Shown here: positions 53,077 to 62,325 of the stretch, one piece after another
Layout of the letters: each line of letters starts with the position of its first letter
Position numbering within the stretch: position 1 is the stretch's first letter
From: Crocodylus rhombifer
Lineage: Eukaryota; Chordata; Crocodylia; Crocodylidae
Length of the DNA: 64,000 nt
NCBI GenBank assembly: GCA_038503035.1
Contig: JAVSML010001072.1
Location: forward strand, 62,001 to 126,000
Reading direction: 5' to 3'
Position numbers and translations under genes: made by a program
Notes under the pieces: generated by a model
Databases searched by the model: none
What the model was told of the DNA's origin: nothing
Seen by the model: only the letters and a program-made list of their open reading frames with translations

Positions 53077-53844
53077 TTTCTTTCCATGCCATCCCGGTCC
53101 TCTGTGAGGTTAATCTTAGATAGTTGGTCCCAGCATCCCTATTTAAAAGGATCCACAGCCATGTTTGTGATGGTCACCATCTTGACCGAACACCCCAGAC
53201 ACTGACCTGAGGACCCTTCCAGCAGCTTGAGCTAACCAGTCATGCCTCTCTCTGTCTGGCTCTGTAATGGACATAACCTACACACCCAGGGCACGAACAA
53301 GATACAGGAATACACCCAATTAGCAGGGGTTACACACACTCACATCTTGCAGAATCCCCCTGCATGGAAACGTTACTTTTAAAAAGGTGATCTGGACTTC
53401 TGCACTGGCAAAAGAAGGGGAGGAGGGACTGATTCGTGCTTTGAGCGCATATGGCTCTATACTAGGACTATTCTGCTTCACTGTCACGTAACCTGGCAGA
53501 TTTGCCGTTTACAATTCACCCGCTCAGCGCAGTCTGACAGATGCATCTGTACTGCAAGAGAAATAATGTCTGAGATCCACGGGTCCCTGCCTGTCCAGGA
53601 GAGCCCGGCCTCACCGCAGCGCGATCCTGTGCCAGACCCAAGGTGTGCAGCTCTTTAAATTGTTGGTGCCCTGGGTGTACACTGCTGTAGGAAATTCCTC
53701 TCTCCATTTCCTCTCAGCTTTGAAGCAAAGAGCCTCAAAGAAAGGGCCTTCTAAATCCCAGGTTGTTTTGGGAAATCTTACTCCTGCATTCAGTTTTAAC
53801 CGATTTGCAGCGAGGGTATTTAAAGAAAAAAAAAATGCAACCGA
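53077..53844. other. Unique non-coding sequence
   Basis: An A9 run (53825-53833). Nothing else recognised. Confidence 0.42.
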
Positions 53845-54000
53845 TGTGAGTTTCTAATTAACTTTCCTGCTGTCAGAGCACCGCGGTGAAGAGACTCCAT
53901 CATTCCAGGAGCTAATTCTACTCTCCATTATCTGGAGAATCTTCATTAAGAAGCCATTTCTGTAATAACATTTATAGTCATTGCAATCCACAGTTGCACG
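53845..54000. promoter_or_regulatory. Candidate enhancer-like block
   Basis: GTTTCTAATTAACTTTCC, GGAGCTAATTCTACTC, CCATTATCTGGAG, CTTCATTAAGAAGCC, CTGTAATAACATTTATAG and GTCATTGCAATCC fall within 140 bases of repeat-free DNA. Confidence 0.43.
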
Positions 54001-54835
54001 TTCTACCGCAACCCACTTCACATCCAAGCGGGGAAAATCTGCCCCACGATGGCTCTTCAGTCAGGAGGTAACGCGAGTGTGGGCTTGCGCGCGTGCCGTT
54101 TTGTTTCCTGCTCCCAGTACCTTGATGTTGTCAATAAAGACAATTTCTGTCTCCGGGGCTGTCAGTCTGGGAACTTTAGAAGTCTATGGTTATAGAGGGC
54201 TTTTCTTCCAAGTGCTTTTGAATGACTCAGGCTTCCTGGCACACTCACAGAAAAGATTTGCCTGGTGTGTTGTATGTCTGAGCAGTAGAAACGATAACAC
54301 TGAAATGGATCTCAAGGAAAACAAGGCAGTTCAGGGGCCTTTTGTTGCACAAACACACTCAAGCTTTTGGAGGCTCTTGACTCCGTTTCCTGCAGGATGT
54401 CAAGTCACATCATGTCCTCTTCTTCAAGGTGCCAGATGGCTGAGGGGTGTCAGACGGAAGCCAGGCACATGGCCCAGGCTAGCAGACCGGTGCCAGCTTC
54501 CACTAACTAAGAAAAGCAAGGAGCACCCTGGTGATGCAGCACAGCCCTTGCAAGCGGGCTAGCAACTGCACACCTTGCTTCCCGGTTGTTAGCACAGGTG
54601 GGTGCACCTTGGACCAGACTGTCACTGCAGAGCTGAACCTTGCACACACACAAGAGCGTGTTGCAAAAGTCCACCCAATTATTCTTCCCAGTTCTGCAGA
54701 CTGGCAGTGAACAGTCAAGATGTGTAGACACCACAGCCCAGGCCCCAGTAGAGATACTGGGCATGCATTCGAGTTCCCAGCCTGTACAGAGGCCCATGAG
54801 AGGGGCTTTCAGGTAGCATGGGGTCTGTCACTTGC
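54001..54835. other. Unique non-coding sequence
   Basis: A 193-codon plus frame (53981-54562) has no recognisable domain. CAATAAAGACAATTTC (54131) contains an AATAAA word only. Confidence 0.42.
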
Positions 54836-54935
54836 TATGTGTTTGTACAGCACCAAACACAATAGAGGTCCAAGCAGTTTAGCCTCCAGGAACTAATGAA
54901 ATACCAAAATTAATAACAAAAAAAAAAAAAAAAAA
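54836..54935 (+). repeat. MIR-like SINE 3' end with A-rich tail
   Basis: CTATGTGTTTGTACAGCACC, AAACACAATAGAGGTCCAAG and AGCCTCCAGGAAC, then ATACCAAAATTAATAAC are the plus-oriented counterpart of 2617-2692 and 7314-7395. An A18 run (54918-54935) follows. Confidence 0.75.
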
Positions 54936-54949
54936 GTTAAATTAGAAAG

Positions 54950-55330
54950 CTGCCTTACTGATCTCAGTTTAGTCTAGCATTACTTCATTTCATGAGTTAG
55001 ACCTGACAGTGAATGTCTTACATTCCCTATTTATAGGTATTCTATCCTATAAGAAACAGATGAGATTTGCTATTTTAGCATTTATTCTTCTCTGGGAGCC
55101 AGAGTGCAAGATGATTCATGGCACCTGCCGGGCACAGAAATTGCATAACTGGCTTTTGAGACTAATCAGGTGCTTTGCAAGAGCCGGCGGCAAAAGTTGA
55201 TGTGGATTTGGATATTTATTCATAAGTTGGGTATGAAGACTATCATGAAACAGCCGCAATCAGCAAAGGATGAGACTAGCTTAATTGCTGCTTAATTTAG
55301 TGTTCAGCACTTAAAACAGCTTTTCCAGGG
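54950..55330. promoter_or_regulatory. Candidate enhancer-like block
   Basis: GCATTACTTCATTTCATGAG, CTATTTATAGG, AGCATTTATTCTTC, GAGACTAATCAGGTG, GGATATTTATTCATAAG and GCTTAATTGCTGCTTAATTT (55280-55299) form a 380-base run without repeat landmarks, the longest such block in the last 15 kb. Confidence 0.4.
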
Positions 55331-55661
55331 GAACAGGGAGGAGAATATAGCACCGTGGATCACAAAAGGACCCCAAATTGTGCCAATCGTAGCAGGCAAT
55401 GAGATGCGAAAGAGCAGCATGGTTATTTCAGACGGACCAGGACAGCTCTGATTATAGAACAGCCTGGGACCAATTAGGAAACCTACACCAGTGTCAGGAA
55501 TGAATCAGCCAGCTAAAATGCAAGATTTTGGTCTCAGTGCCTCTGATTTGGGTCCTTCAGACTCAGAAGGGGAGAAAACATCCCACTGGCAAAGCTGCAA
55601 ACCCTCCAAAAGTGGCCTGGGATCAAAATCCTTGGAAATCTGACACATCTAAGAGACAGTT
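55331..55661. other. Unique non-coding sequence
   Basis: Nothing recognised. Confidence 0.4.
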
Positions 55662-55910
55662 GGGCACATCCACACATGTATGAATGCAGCTTTTCTAATG
55701 CGCATTAAAATGTAGTACCCCTCCAGCTTGAGGCACGAAATCCATGTGTGTTAGGCTGCCCTACTGCACAGTAGCACATTTTTAAGTGACCTTCAATGCA
55801 CAGTAGACTATTTTATTGTGCATGACTGTAATGTCACTGTTTTTTACAAGATGCTGTAATGTGCAGTAAGATAGTCTACTATGCATTAAAGCGCACGTGT
55901 AGATGCACCC
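55662..55910. mobile_element. Palindromic MITE-like element, second copy
   Basis: The left end GGGCACATCCACACATG and the complement of the right end (GGGTGCATCTACACGTGC-like) form terminal inverted repeats of about 17 bp. The right end CACGTGTAGATGCACCC equals that of the element at 13008-13391. Near the left end TAATGCGCATTAAAA recurs as in the first copy. No coding capacity; about 249 bp. Confidence 0.68.
55794..55888. repeat. Large imperfect palindrome inside MITE
   Basis: The arm from 55794 (CAATGCACAGTAGACTATTT) pairs with the arm ending at 55888; AATGCA, AGTAGACTAT, TTA and TG blocks match the complement of the right arm over about 36 positions. Confidence 0.72.
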
Positions 55911-56559
55911 AGTCTGGTGCAAATACTGATGTGGTTGTGAATAGGCCACTCAGCTCCATTTTGTGCAGCTGATTCTAGTGGCAAACCACCCAAAGCAATA
56001 AATACCATGGTAGCCTGGACAGGGACAACAGCACTGGGTACAAGTGTAAGGTGGCTGCTTTCTTCCTGGTGTAGGAGGTAGCAAGGCCATGCCATGGCTG
56101 GGCGATCTCATTTACAATGGGCCTGGCACCAGAGTGATGCGGGACAGGTTTGTTTGGAACAGACATTTAAAACTGGAATGAAATCCTGATTGCTTTTTGT
56201 GATGCTGGGGCAGCATTTTCAACCTGGGAAGGTCCAGGCCACACCTGGATGCTTGGTGGTTTTATGTAGCTACACACATTCATAAAGCCTAACATCCTAG
56301 CACAGGACACATCTCTGCTGGCTCCTTCATGGATTCGGGGGTGATCTGCATTTCCAGGCAGGCAAGAACTGTGACCATGGAGCCAGTCTGAGCCTCAAGG
56401 CTGGGTTAAGAACAAGCATTTCATACTGGCCATGGCTACCCACATCGGAGAGTAATGCCTCTCTGGCTCGATGGATGAATTGTGTCCCAGCGACACCAAT
56501 TCTTGGCATATCTGATCTCCAGCTCTCCTGTGCAAAAATGTTTATTTCCTACCTATGGG
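55911..56559. other. Unique non-coding sequence
   Basis: Nothing recognised. Confidence 0.42.
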
Positions 56560-56680
56560 GACTTTTTCCCAGAGCCCGATGAAGGGCCTTTGAGCTCAGA
56601 AGCTTGCAGAAAATGAGAATTTTTGCTGCGATTTCCTAGTTGGTCCAATAAAAAGGTATTATTTCTGAACCAAGAGTTCT
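56560..56680 (+). repeat. Dispersed repeat with AGTTGGTCCAATAAAA motif
   Basis: AGCCCGATGAAGGGCCTTTG, GAGCTCAGAAGCTTGCAG and CTAGTTGGTCCAATAAAAAG (56637-56656), then GGTATTATTTCTGAACC are in the order typical of this sauropsid repeat. Inverted at 21075-21195; more degraded at 3262-3470. Confidence 0.68.
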
Positions 56681-57544
56681 GGGTTTTTGCATGGTATATC
56701 TAATACATTTCAGAGTATATTTGCTTCTGTTAAAACAAGGCCCCAGACGGAAAGCCAGGAAGAGGACAGAAATAAAAATGGGTTCAAGTCTCAGCCTGAA
56801 GTAGTTATAGACTTCTGCCACTTGTACAGAGGCAAGAGACCCCACAAGAGCAAGCTAATTATCGGCTTCCCTCCCCCTGTTTCTTGTCAGCTGTCTGCAG
56901 CACCAGTCATTCAGCCCTCTCCGATTCCCTGGGACAGTTGCTGAGGTAAAACCATCCACTTCCAGTTCAGAGCATGTGAGGTCAAGAAGGGCTGGACTGG
57001 GAGGTCTGGTTAAACAGCCATCATTCCTTCGATGGATCTTTTATTTCTATTTATTAATGCAGCTAACACTAAGAACTGAAGTCTATGCTATATTCAAAAT
57101 TTCCAAGCATCTGGCTGCCTGCCCACCAGCTCTGATGTTTATTGACCGTTGCATAAGTATAGCTAGGGATTTATCCCAGTCCTTCCAAGCGTCTCTCCTC
57201 TCCCAAGAGTAATTCTCCTCCAAGGGTTACCCAGAGCTATCCAGGACAGTGGGAATAGGTTAGTGATCTTCTATATGAACCCCAAGTACAACAGGGCACG
57301 GTTTAGAAATAAGTGTGTTCCTTAGATGTGTGCACATATAACAAAACACAGTTTTAGTGTAAAAAAATGAAAGATGCCCCTTGATGACACCTACTAATCA
57401 CTGAGACCGCTGGGAGAGCATTGTGCCTGCAATTTTTTTTTTAAGCAAAAAAAAGATGCAGATATGGGGACACGATTTCTCTTGTAGATGCAAATGCAAA
57501 AATACATTACAAGAAACTGAGGGGGGGGAAAGAATAAAACCTGC
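56681..57544. other. Unique non-coding sequence
   Basis: TTTATTTCTATTTATTAATGC (57041-57061) and an A/G homopolymer area (57430-57535) stand out. No gene recognised. Confidence 0.42.
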
Positions 57545-57660
57545 AAGATTCCAAATGGCCAAGTTTTGACATTTTTTCACTGAAATGTTTAGGGCTGCAG
57601 TTTCATCAAGCTGCATCAAAATGTCCTTCATTTTATTTTAAAAATTGCAGTGTTGCAAAG
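57545..57660. repeat. Old AT-rich interspersed repeat (TTTTGACATTTTT family)
   Basis: AAGTTTTGACATTTTTTCAC (57561-57580), GCATCAAAATGTCCTTCATT and TTTATTTTAAAAATTGCAG share words with 2740-3125 and 11890-12130. Confidence 0.42.
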
Positions 57661-58334
57661 CTCAATGAGTTTGCCAGAAGGAAATGTTCAGTGACTTTCC
57701 CCATGTTTTTTTTTTTCCTTTCGAACTCTCAATTCCCTGTAAAATCGGGAGGACTTTTGTTCCCAATCCAACCACACAGATTCTTTTCAATGTTCAAAGT
57801 GACCAAAAAAATGTAGCGTTTGCTCAGCTTGGAGCCCAGCTTGCAACAGAGACCCTGCGGCTCATCCTGCTGGGCCCTAGAGAGAGAAAAAAGAAGCCAG
57901 CCGGAGCGCAAGCAGGGAGGGAAGACTGCAAGCTGCATATAGCTGACCCAGGAACTGCAAATGCTGCTGTGCAGTGGGCAAGCTAAGCTTGAACATTTAT
58001 CAACCCCCTGGACTCTTATAAGAGCCAATTTCAGGACAATCTTGTACTCAGAACAAACACATTTGGCTTAATTGGTTCAGGACCAGACACAGACTTCACC
58101 CATTGCAAGGCTTGGGCATAACTGATGCTCCACTTAAGCCTGCAGAGACCCTGGGGACCCCCAGACAAGTGTGAGCAGGGCCCAGTTTCTTCCCCCTGCG
58201 CTCGGCTCCATCTCTGCTCCCAGCCACAGCTCCCTTTACCCCCAGCCGCGCCGGGTCACTCCAACACAGCTCGGATCCCGGTGCCGGGACAGGGGCTCCG
58301 GTGCCTGCACTCCAGTAGCACTGCCTTTTTTTTT
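57661..58334. other. Unique non-coding sequence
   Basis: T-runs near 57706 and 58326. A 107-codon plus frame (58125-58448) is not recognised. Confidence 0.42.
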
Positions 58335-58525
58335 TTATACAAGCCAGGGATGTTTGTAATTACCTTGAGTGCGAACACATGCTTTCTTCCTCCTGAAAGG
58401 AGAGCACTCACCCTTAATGAGATATTTATTCTTCCAAGTCTGAATTAAATTAAACATGGCAGCTTAAGCCTTCTCAGCAGCGAGGCTGTTAATATTTCCA
58501 AAATGATCTAATTTTCCTCTCAATC
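58335..58525. promoter_or_regulatory. Candidate enhancer-like block
   Basis: GTTTGTAATTACCTTGAG (58353), CCCTTAATGAGATATTTATT, CTGAATTAAATTAAACATGG, GAGGCTGTTAATATTTCC and GATCTAATTTTCC lie within 160 bases. It is the densest TAAT cluster in this part and contains no repeat landmark. Confidence 0.44.
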
Positions 58526-58526
58526 C

Positions 58527-59014
58527 TTTTTTTTTTTTTTCTTTCTATTTTTCACCCCTTTTCTCTCCTAATGTTTCCCATGTGCTTCTCTCTGGGCACT
58601 CCCTCTCTTCCCACCTCCACCCAACTTCTTTCTCTCTTCAGTCACCAGTTTATCCGAGGCTCTGGCTCAGCTGGCAAAAAAAAAAAAAATTAAAAAGATT
58701 AAAAATCAAGGTGTTTTCCCTTCCCTGGGTACTTCAACAAGAATAGACCAAGAGGGAAATGCTAGTTCAGAGCTAGGAGAGGAAGAGAAAGAAGGTGTCT
58801 GTGTAAATGCTGGCGAGTCCCAGCTTGGCATTTCCTCCCTATATCCTGCTGCTGGGCTGGAAATCTTTTGGGATGCTACCAGAGCCCAAGACTCCTTGCC
58901 AGCTGCAGAAAGACATGAGGAACAACCCAGTGAGGTGCAACTTAAATTCCTGGGATATCCCTTTTGCTTGGTGCTGCACCAGCAGCAAACGGTCAAACCC
59001 ACAGTCACAGCTCA
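58527..59014. other. Low-complexity T and A runs plus unique sequence
   Basis: T14 (58527-58540) opens a pyrimidine-rich stretch to 58640; an A-rich tract (58675-58707, A14 then TTAAAAAGATTAAAAATC) follows. The rest to 59014 is unremarkable. Confidence 0.6.
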
Positions 59015-59160
59015 AAGCCAGGACCCTGAAGGCCTGGGGTCAAGTCTCACTCTGCTGCTGGCAAACTGAGGCAAATCACTTAAACCCATCTGGAAATGGT
59101 GGCTAAAAACCCTTCCCTTTAGTGCCTCCAGACTGTAAGCTCCTCAGGGAACAGCACCTC
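59015..59160 (+). repeat. MIR-like SINE remnant, plus orientation
   Basis: GGCCTGGGGTCAAGTCTCAC, CTCTGCTGCTGGC, GAGGCAAATCACTTAAACCC and CATCTGGAAATGGTGGC, then CCAGACTGTAAGCTCCTCAG and GGAACAGCACC give the core and the 'GACTGTAAGCTC' 3' segment. Confidence 0.72.
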
Positions 59161-59605
59161 TTAGTCACAGAGCCTGCAATCACTTGGTGGGAGAATGACA
59201 GGGAAAATGAACGTGAGCTTGCTCCAGAGCTAGTTAATTTGGCTTGTATATTAGCTTCCCCTCAAGAAAGCCCCTTGTTGTTCTATCATCTGAGACCTGG
59301 GTATGTGGCCTAATCTCATACTCTATTCTGCTTAAAACAGGTTAAGGGGGAAGAAAAAAAAAAGCAGCTTCTCACCCCCAAGAAAGCCAAAACCCAAATG
59401 AGGGCTTGGGAGCAGGAGTCCTGTTAATAAAGGACAGGTCATCCAATCAGGGAACAGAAAGCACACCATGTGATTCACATGGCCAGCCACCCAAATTAAC
59501 TGCTTGGAAGACAAGGTTAAAGGCCCTGGTATGTTTGCAAAAACAATTAATTTTGAGGAATGATTATAAATAAGGAACAAATTGGCAAAAATCACAGCGA
59601 GTTCT
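59161..59605. other. Unique sequence, AT-rich at the right
   Basis: AACAATTAATTTTGAGGAATG and ATTATAAATAAGG (59541-59576) lead into the duplicated motif. No gene recognised. Confidence 0.42.
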
Positions 59606-59609
59606 TGGA

Positions 59610-59685
59610 CAATTAGGGGATGGAAGAAAAAGCGGCCAGATTGATGAATAAATTGCTTTGCAATGAATAATTTGGCGGGCTGTGC
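59610..59685 (+). repeat. Local duplication, copy A (76 bp)
   Basis: It matches 60482-60557 at 71 of 76 positions without gaps, on the same strand. Differences are at motif bases 7, 17, 25, 39 and 69 or thereabouts. It contains the inverted repeat ATTGCTTTGCAAT (59652-59664) and CAATGAATAATTTGG. See the finding on this pair. Confidence 0.9.
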
Positions 59686-59689
59686 TTTT

Positions 59690-59950
59690 GCTTCAGTCCA
59701 TTAACCCTTTTATCTTTGGGAGCACGCAGCCACAGCTCCGTGGACAGCGCAACCTCTTTCTATTTTGAGTAAAGAACAGAGGGAGACTCATAAACCCAAT
59801 GTTTTTTTTTTTTTAATATATCTAGTTTGCACTTGGGAAAATGGTTTCTGTCAACTTATTAGCTACTAATTATGTGTCTGCAGGGGTGTTTTTTAACTTA
59901 ATTAACAGTTTAATTTTTAGATGAAGCATTAAAAAGGGAACTGGCAAAGT
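59690..59950. promoter_or_regulatory. Candidate enhancer-like block
   Basis: GTCCATTAACCCTTTTATC, a T12 run, TTATTAGCTACTAATTATG, CTTAATTAACAGTTTAATTT (59897-59916) and GAAGCATTAAAAAGGG follow copy A of the local duplication. Confidence 0.4.
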
Positions 59951-60029
59951 AGTCTTCCTGGTATTATTGCACAGAAAGAGGCAGGAGCTGGCTGAGTCCC
60001 AAAAACTCTTGCACTTGTTCACCGCTGGT

Positions 60030-60080
60030 TTGGCCCTGGGCAGATCTCTGCCTTAGTTTCCCTCAAGGTGACAGAGAGTG
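60030..60080 (+). repeat. Short MIR-like SINE core
   Basis: TTGGCCCTGGGCAGATCTCT, GCCTTAGTTTCCCTCAAGG: core only. Confidence 0.6.
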
Positions 60081-60481
60081 ATCCCTACATATGGAGGTGG
60101 GCAGGGGGCTCCTGAGAGGCTTTTAAGAGCCCAGCAATTTGAAATGGGCATTGGGCTCTCAATTGTACCTTTGGAAAGCTTCTCTCTAATTGCTTTACAG
60201 CCAAGGCTGACATATACTTTTTCTAGTGAAACTACTTTTAACAAAAACTGAGAATTTTGTCTAAATGGAATATTGTGTTTTGTGCCCAGCATTTGCTTCC
60301 CAGGGGTAACTTTTGATTTAGACTTCCCAGTCAAAGAAAGGAGGAAAGAAAAATTAACGCCAGGTCTCTTTGCCTTCAATTAATTTGTAGTTTCTAATAA
60401 AGCAAAGCTATAGCACCTCCTCTGCCCACCTTCCAAACACCTCCATTGCAAGAGGTGCTTTTAAAAAAAAAAAAAGCTGGG
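60081..60481. other. Unique non-coding sequence
   Basis: TTCAATTAATTTGTAG (60376) and an A13 run (60463-60475) directly before copy B of the local duplication. Confidence 0.42.
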
Positions 60482-60557
60482 CAATTAAGGGATGGAAAAA
60501 AAAGCAGCCAGATTGATGAGTAAATTGCTTTGCAATGAATAATTTGGCTGGCTGTGC
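60482..60557 (+). repeat. Local duplication, copy B (76 bp)
   Basis: Direct repeat of 59610-59685, 872 bases downstream, five substitutions, no gaps. The inverted repeat ATTGCTTTGCAAT is preserved exactly at 60524-60536. An A13 run ends 6 bases before it, a feature not shared by copy A. Confidence 0.9.
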
Positions 60558-60884
60558 CAAATAATTGGCATTGCATTACTGGTTGTGCCGATCCTTTTTA
60601 AAAATTAAAAAAAGCACGGTGCTCTAGTGATACACCATCCCATGGGATTTCTGCAATAGAGCATCTGATCTGAAGCAACAGAGAAGCTACCATTGAGCTC
60701 AGCAGGCTTTCACCTGGGGGTCCTGTAACCCTGCAATGCATTTGCAGTGCTCTCTGGCCCCTGGTCCATGAGGGCTGGGGGAAACTACAAAGATCTGGCA
60801 AGCCCAGCAGCCACAGCTCCTGCAGCAGCAGAAGCACAGCTGCATTCATTATTTAATTAGAGTGAATTATCTACTGCAGCCAGC
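60558..60884. other. Unique non-coding sequence
   Basis: AAATAATTGGCATTGCATTA near 60559 still looks enhancer-like. Then a plain stretch with (AGC)-type tract CAGCAGCAG near 60825. Confidence 0.4.
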
Positions 60885-61000
60885 TTGCCCAAACAGAAGG
60901 GAAGTAACATGCCCATGGCCACACAGGAGGGCAGTAGCAGAGCTGGCAAGGCACCAGGTCTCTGGGCACCCAGTCTGACAGCTAAGCTGCCCTGAGGGCT
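60885..61000 (-). repeat. MIR-like SINE, minus orientation
   Basis: AAGGGAAGTAACATGCCCAT, GGCCACACAGGAGGGCAGTA, GCAGAGCTGGCAAGGCACC, AGGTCTCTGGGCACCC and GACAGCTAAGCTGCCC match the inverted core through to the tRNA-derived end. Confidence 0.8.
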
Positions 61001-61764
61001 TGCAGGGGCACCCAGGAGGGATGAGTGTTTGTATCCTACAGAGGAGCTCAGACACTTGCTTTCACACCCCCACAAAACTTTGCTGCTGTTTCCAGCTGTG
61101 AACTCTTTGGCAGCTCTGGTCGCAGTTTTAGCAGGGGAATAAATAACACGGTGCTTCACATTGACTGGCTCATAACCTCCTCATCACAAGATGCACCAAA
61201 GGCCCATGTCCTGCCCTGGCTATAGCTTGAAGGATTCGTCTCCACACCACCACAAAGTGGCAATAAGGTTTTACAGCCAGGCACTAAAGGGCGGCTCTGA
61301 GTAGCCTTTCCTCCATCTCGCCCTGGCCTCCCCCAGGGCGACGGGGCCAGTCGCACATGCCCACGGGGCACCGAGATCCGGAAGCAGCTGGTGTCCTCAG
61401 GTCCTTGCCCCTTCCCACAGGGCCACCAACGTGTTCCTCTGCTGAGTGCTCCTGCTTCACACCCTAACGGGCACTTTATTGCTGCTCCGAGGCAGAGCCC
61501 TACTCAGTACCAGTCTGTCACACACCAGTGTAATGTATAGCCCGGGCAAGGATTCATCTCCCTAAAGCTGTCACGATGTTATACCTGTTCTGTAATGTCA
61601 TGTCTGCAGGATGCTGTGCGATTTATACCATCCCCTAATAACACACTGAAGCCTGGGGCAGGTGCTCCAGGTGAATACTTTGCATACCTTAACAACAAGG
61701 CAGTCCTTAACAAAGATGCTTGTTGCTAACTTTCACTGATTTCTTGACTTTGTATTCAAGCTAT
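61001..61764. other. Unique non-coding sequence
   Basis: Frames of 66-100 codons are unrecognised. GTAATGTCATGTCTGCAGGA (61592-61611) and repeated TGTAATG words are present. Nothing else seen. Confidence 0.42.
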
Positions 61765-61846
61765 GACAAAATAGTTGAGTGGTGAAGGTGATGAATTATT
61801 AATCCGTTGTGCTTGATATGCAAGGGTTCAAATCCCATCTCTGTCC
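61765..61846 (+). pseudogene. Decayed tRNA-Ser (GCT-type) gene
   Basis: An 82-base stretch aligns without gaps to the serine tRNA pattern: acceptor GACAAAA / CTCTGTC (5 of 7 pairs left), D-arm GTTGAGTGGTGAAGGT, anticodon arm TGAATTATTAATCCG, long variable arm TTGTGCTTGATATGCA and T-arm AGGGTTCAAATCCCA (61822-61836, intact GGG/CCC stem). The anticodon position reads ATT where functional copies have GCT. Many differences from the standard gene, as I recall it, are C-to-T or G-to-A, as expected for deamination decay. No 3' CCA or A tail follows, so a segmental copy is likelier than retroposition. Confidence 0.8.
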
Positions 61847-62094
61847 TTTGTTTGGCAAATTGCTTTTGTCCTTGCAACACAGCTCCCCAGGCTTCCTGCA
61901 TTTGGTCCACAAAACTTCACTCTTAATTGTGCCAAGAACAGAAATAACCCTCCACCTCAATCGTGACTAAGATGCAGCACTACTCCCCATGCCTGATATT
62001 AGGCAGACCAACACGACCTTGATCTCCACCAGCTGGGGGACATCCTGGGCCCACTCCACTCCCTTGTGTGCTCCACCTTTGGAGGGTGGGGTGG
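61847..62094. other. Unique non-coding sequence
   Basis: Nothing recognised; the CR1 that follows may start slightly earlier (GGGCTTGCATCTT at 62091). Confidence 0.4.
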
Positions 62095-62325
62095 GCTTGC
62101 ATCTTCTCTCAGACTGGACACAAGGAGAAACTTCTTTACAAGTCAGGTGCCAAGGGTCTGGGCCAGGCTCCCCCAGAGGTGGTACAGTCGCCACCCTGGC
62201 GATCTTCAAAAAGCATCTTGACACCCACCTTGCTGGAGTCATCTGACTCCAGCAGCCTTTCCTGCCCAAGTGCAGGGGTCTGGACCCAATGATCTTCTAA
62301 GGTCCTTTCCAACCCCAAGCAACAG
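62095..62325 (+). mobile_element. CR1 LINE 3' end, plus orientation
   Basis: CACAAGGAGAAACTTCTTTA, CAGGCTCCCCCAGAGGTGG, CTGGCGATCTTCAAAAAGCA and GGACCCAATGATCTTCTAAG, GTCCTTTCCAACCCC form the ORF2 end and 3' UTR in the sense direction. In frame the ORF2 tail reads ATLAIFKKHLDTHLAGVI and stops at 62246, as in the minus copy at 17098 (FKTSLDNHLAGVI). The tail repeat after CCAACCCC has been lost. 5' truncation near 62095. Confidence 0.93.

Noticed and set aside
53981..54562. 193-codon plus-strand open frame
   Set aside because: No domain and an unremarkable translation; the start lies inside an enhancer-like block.
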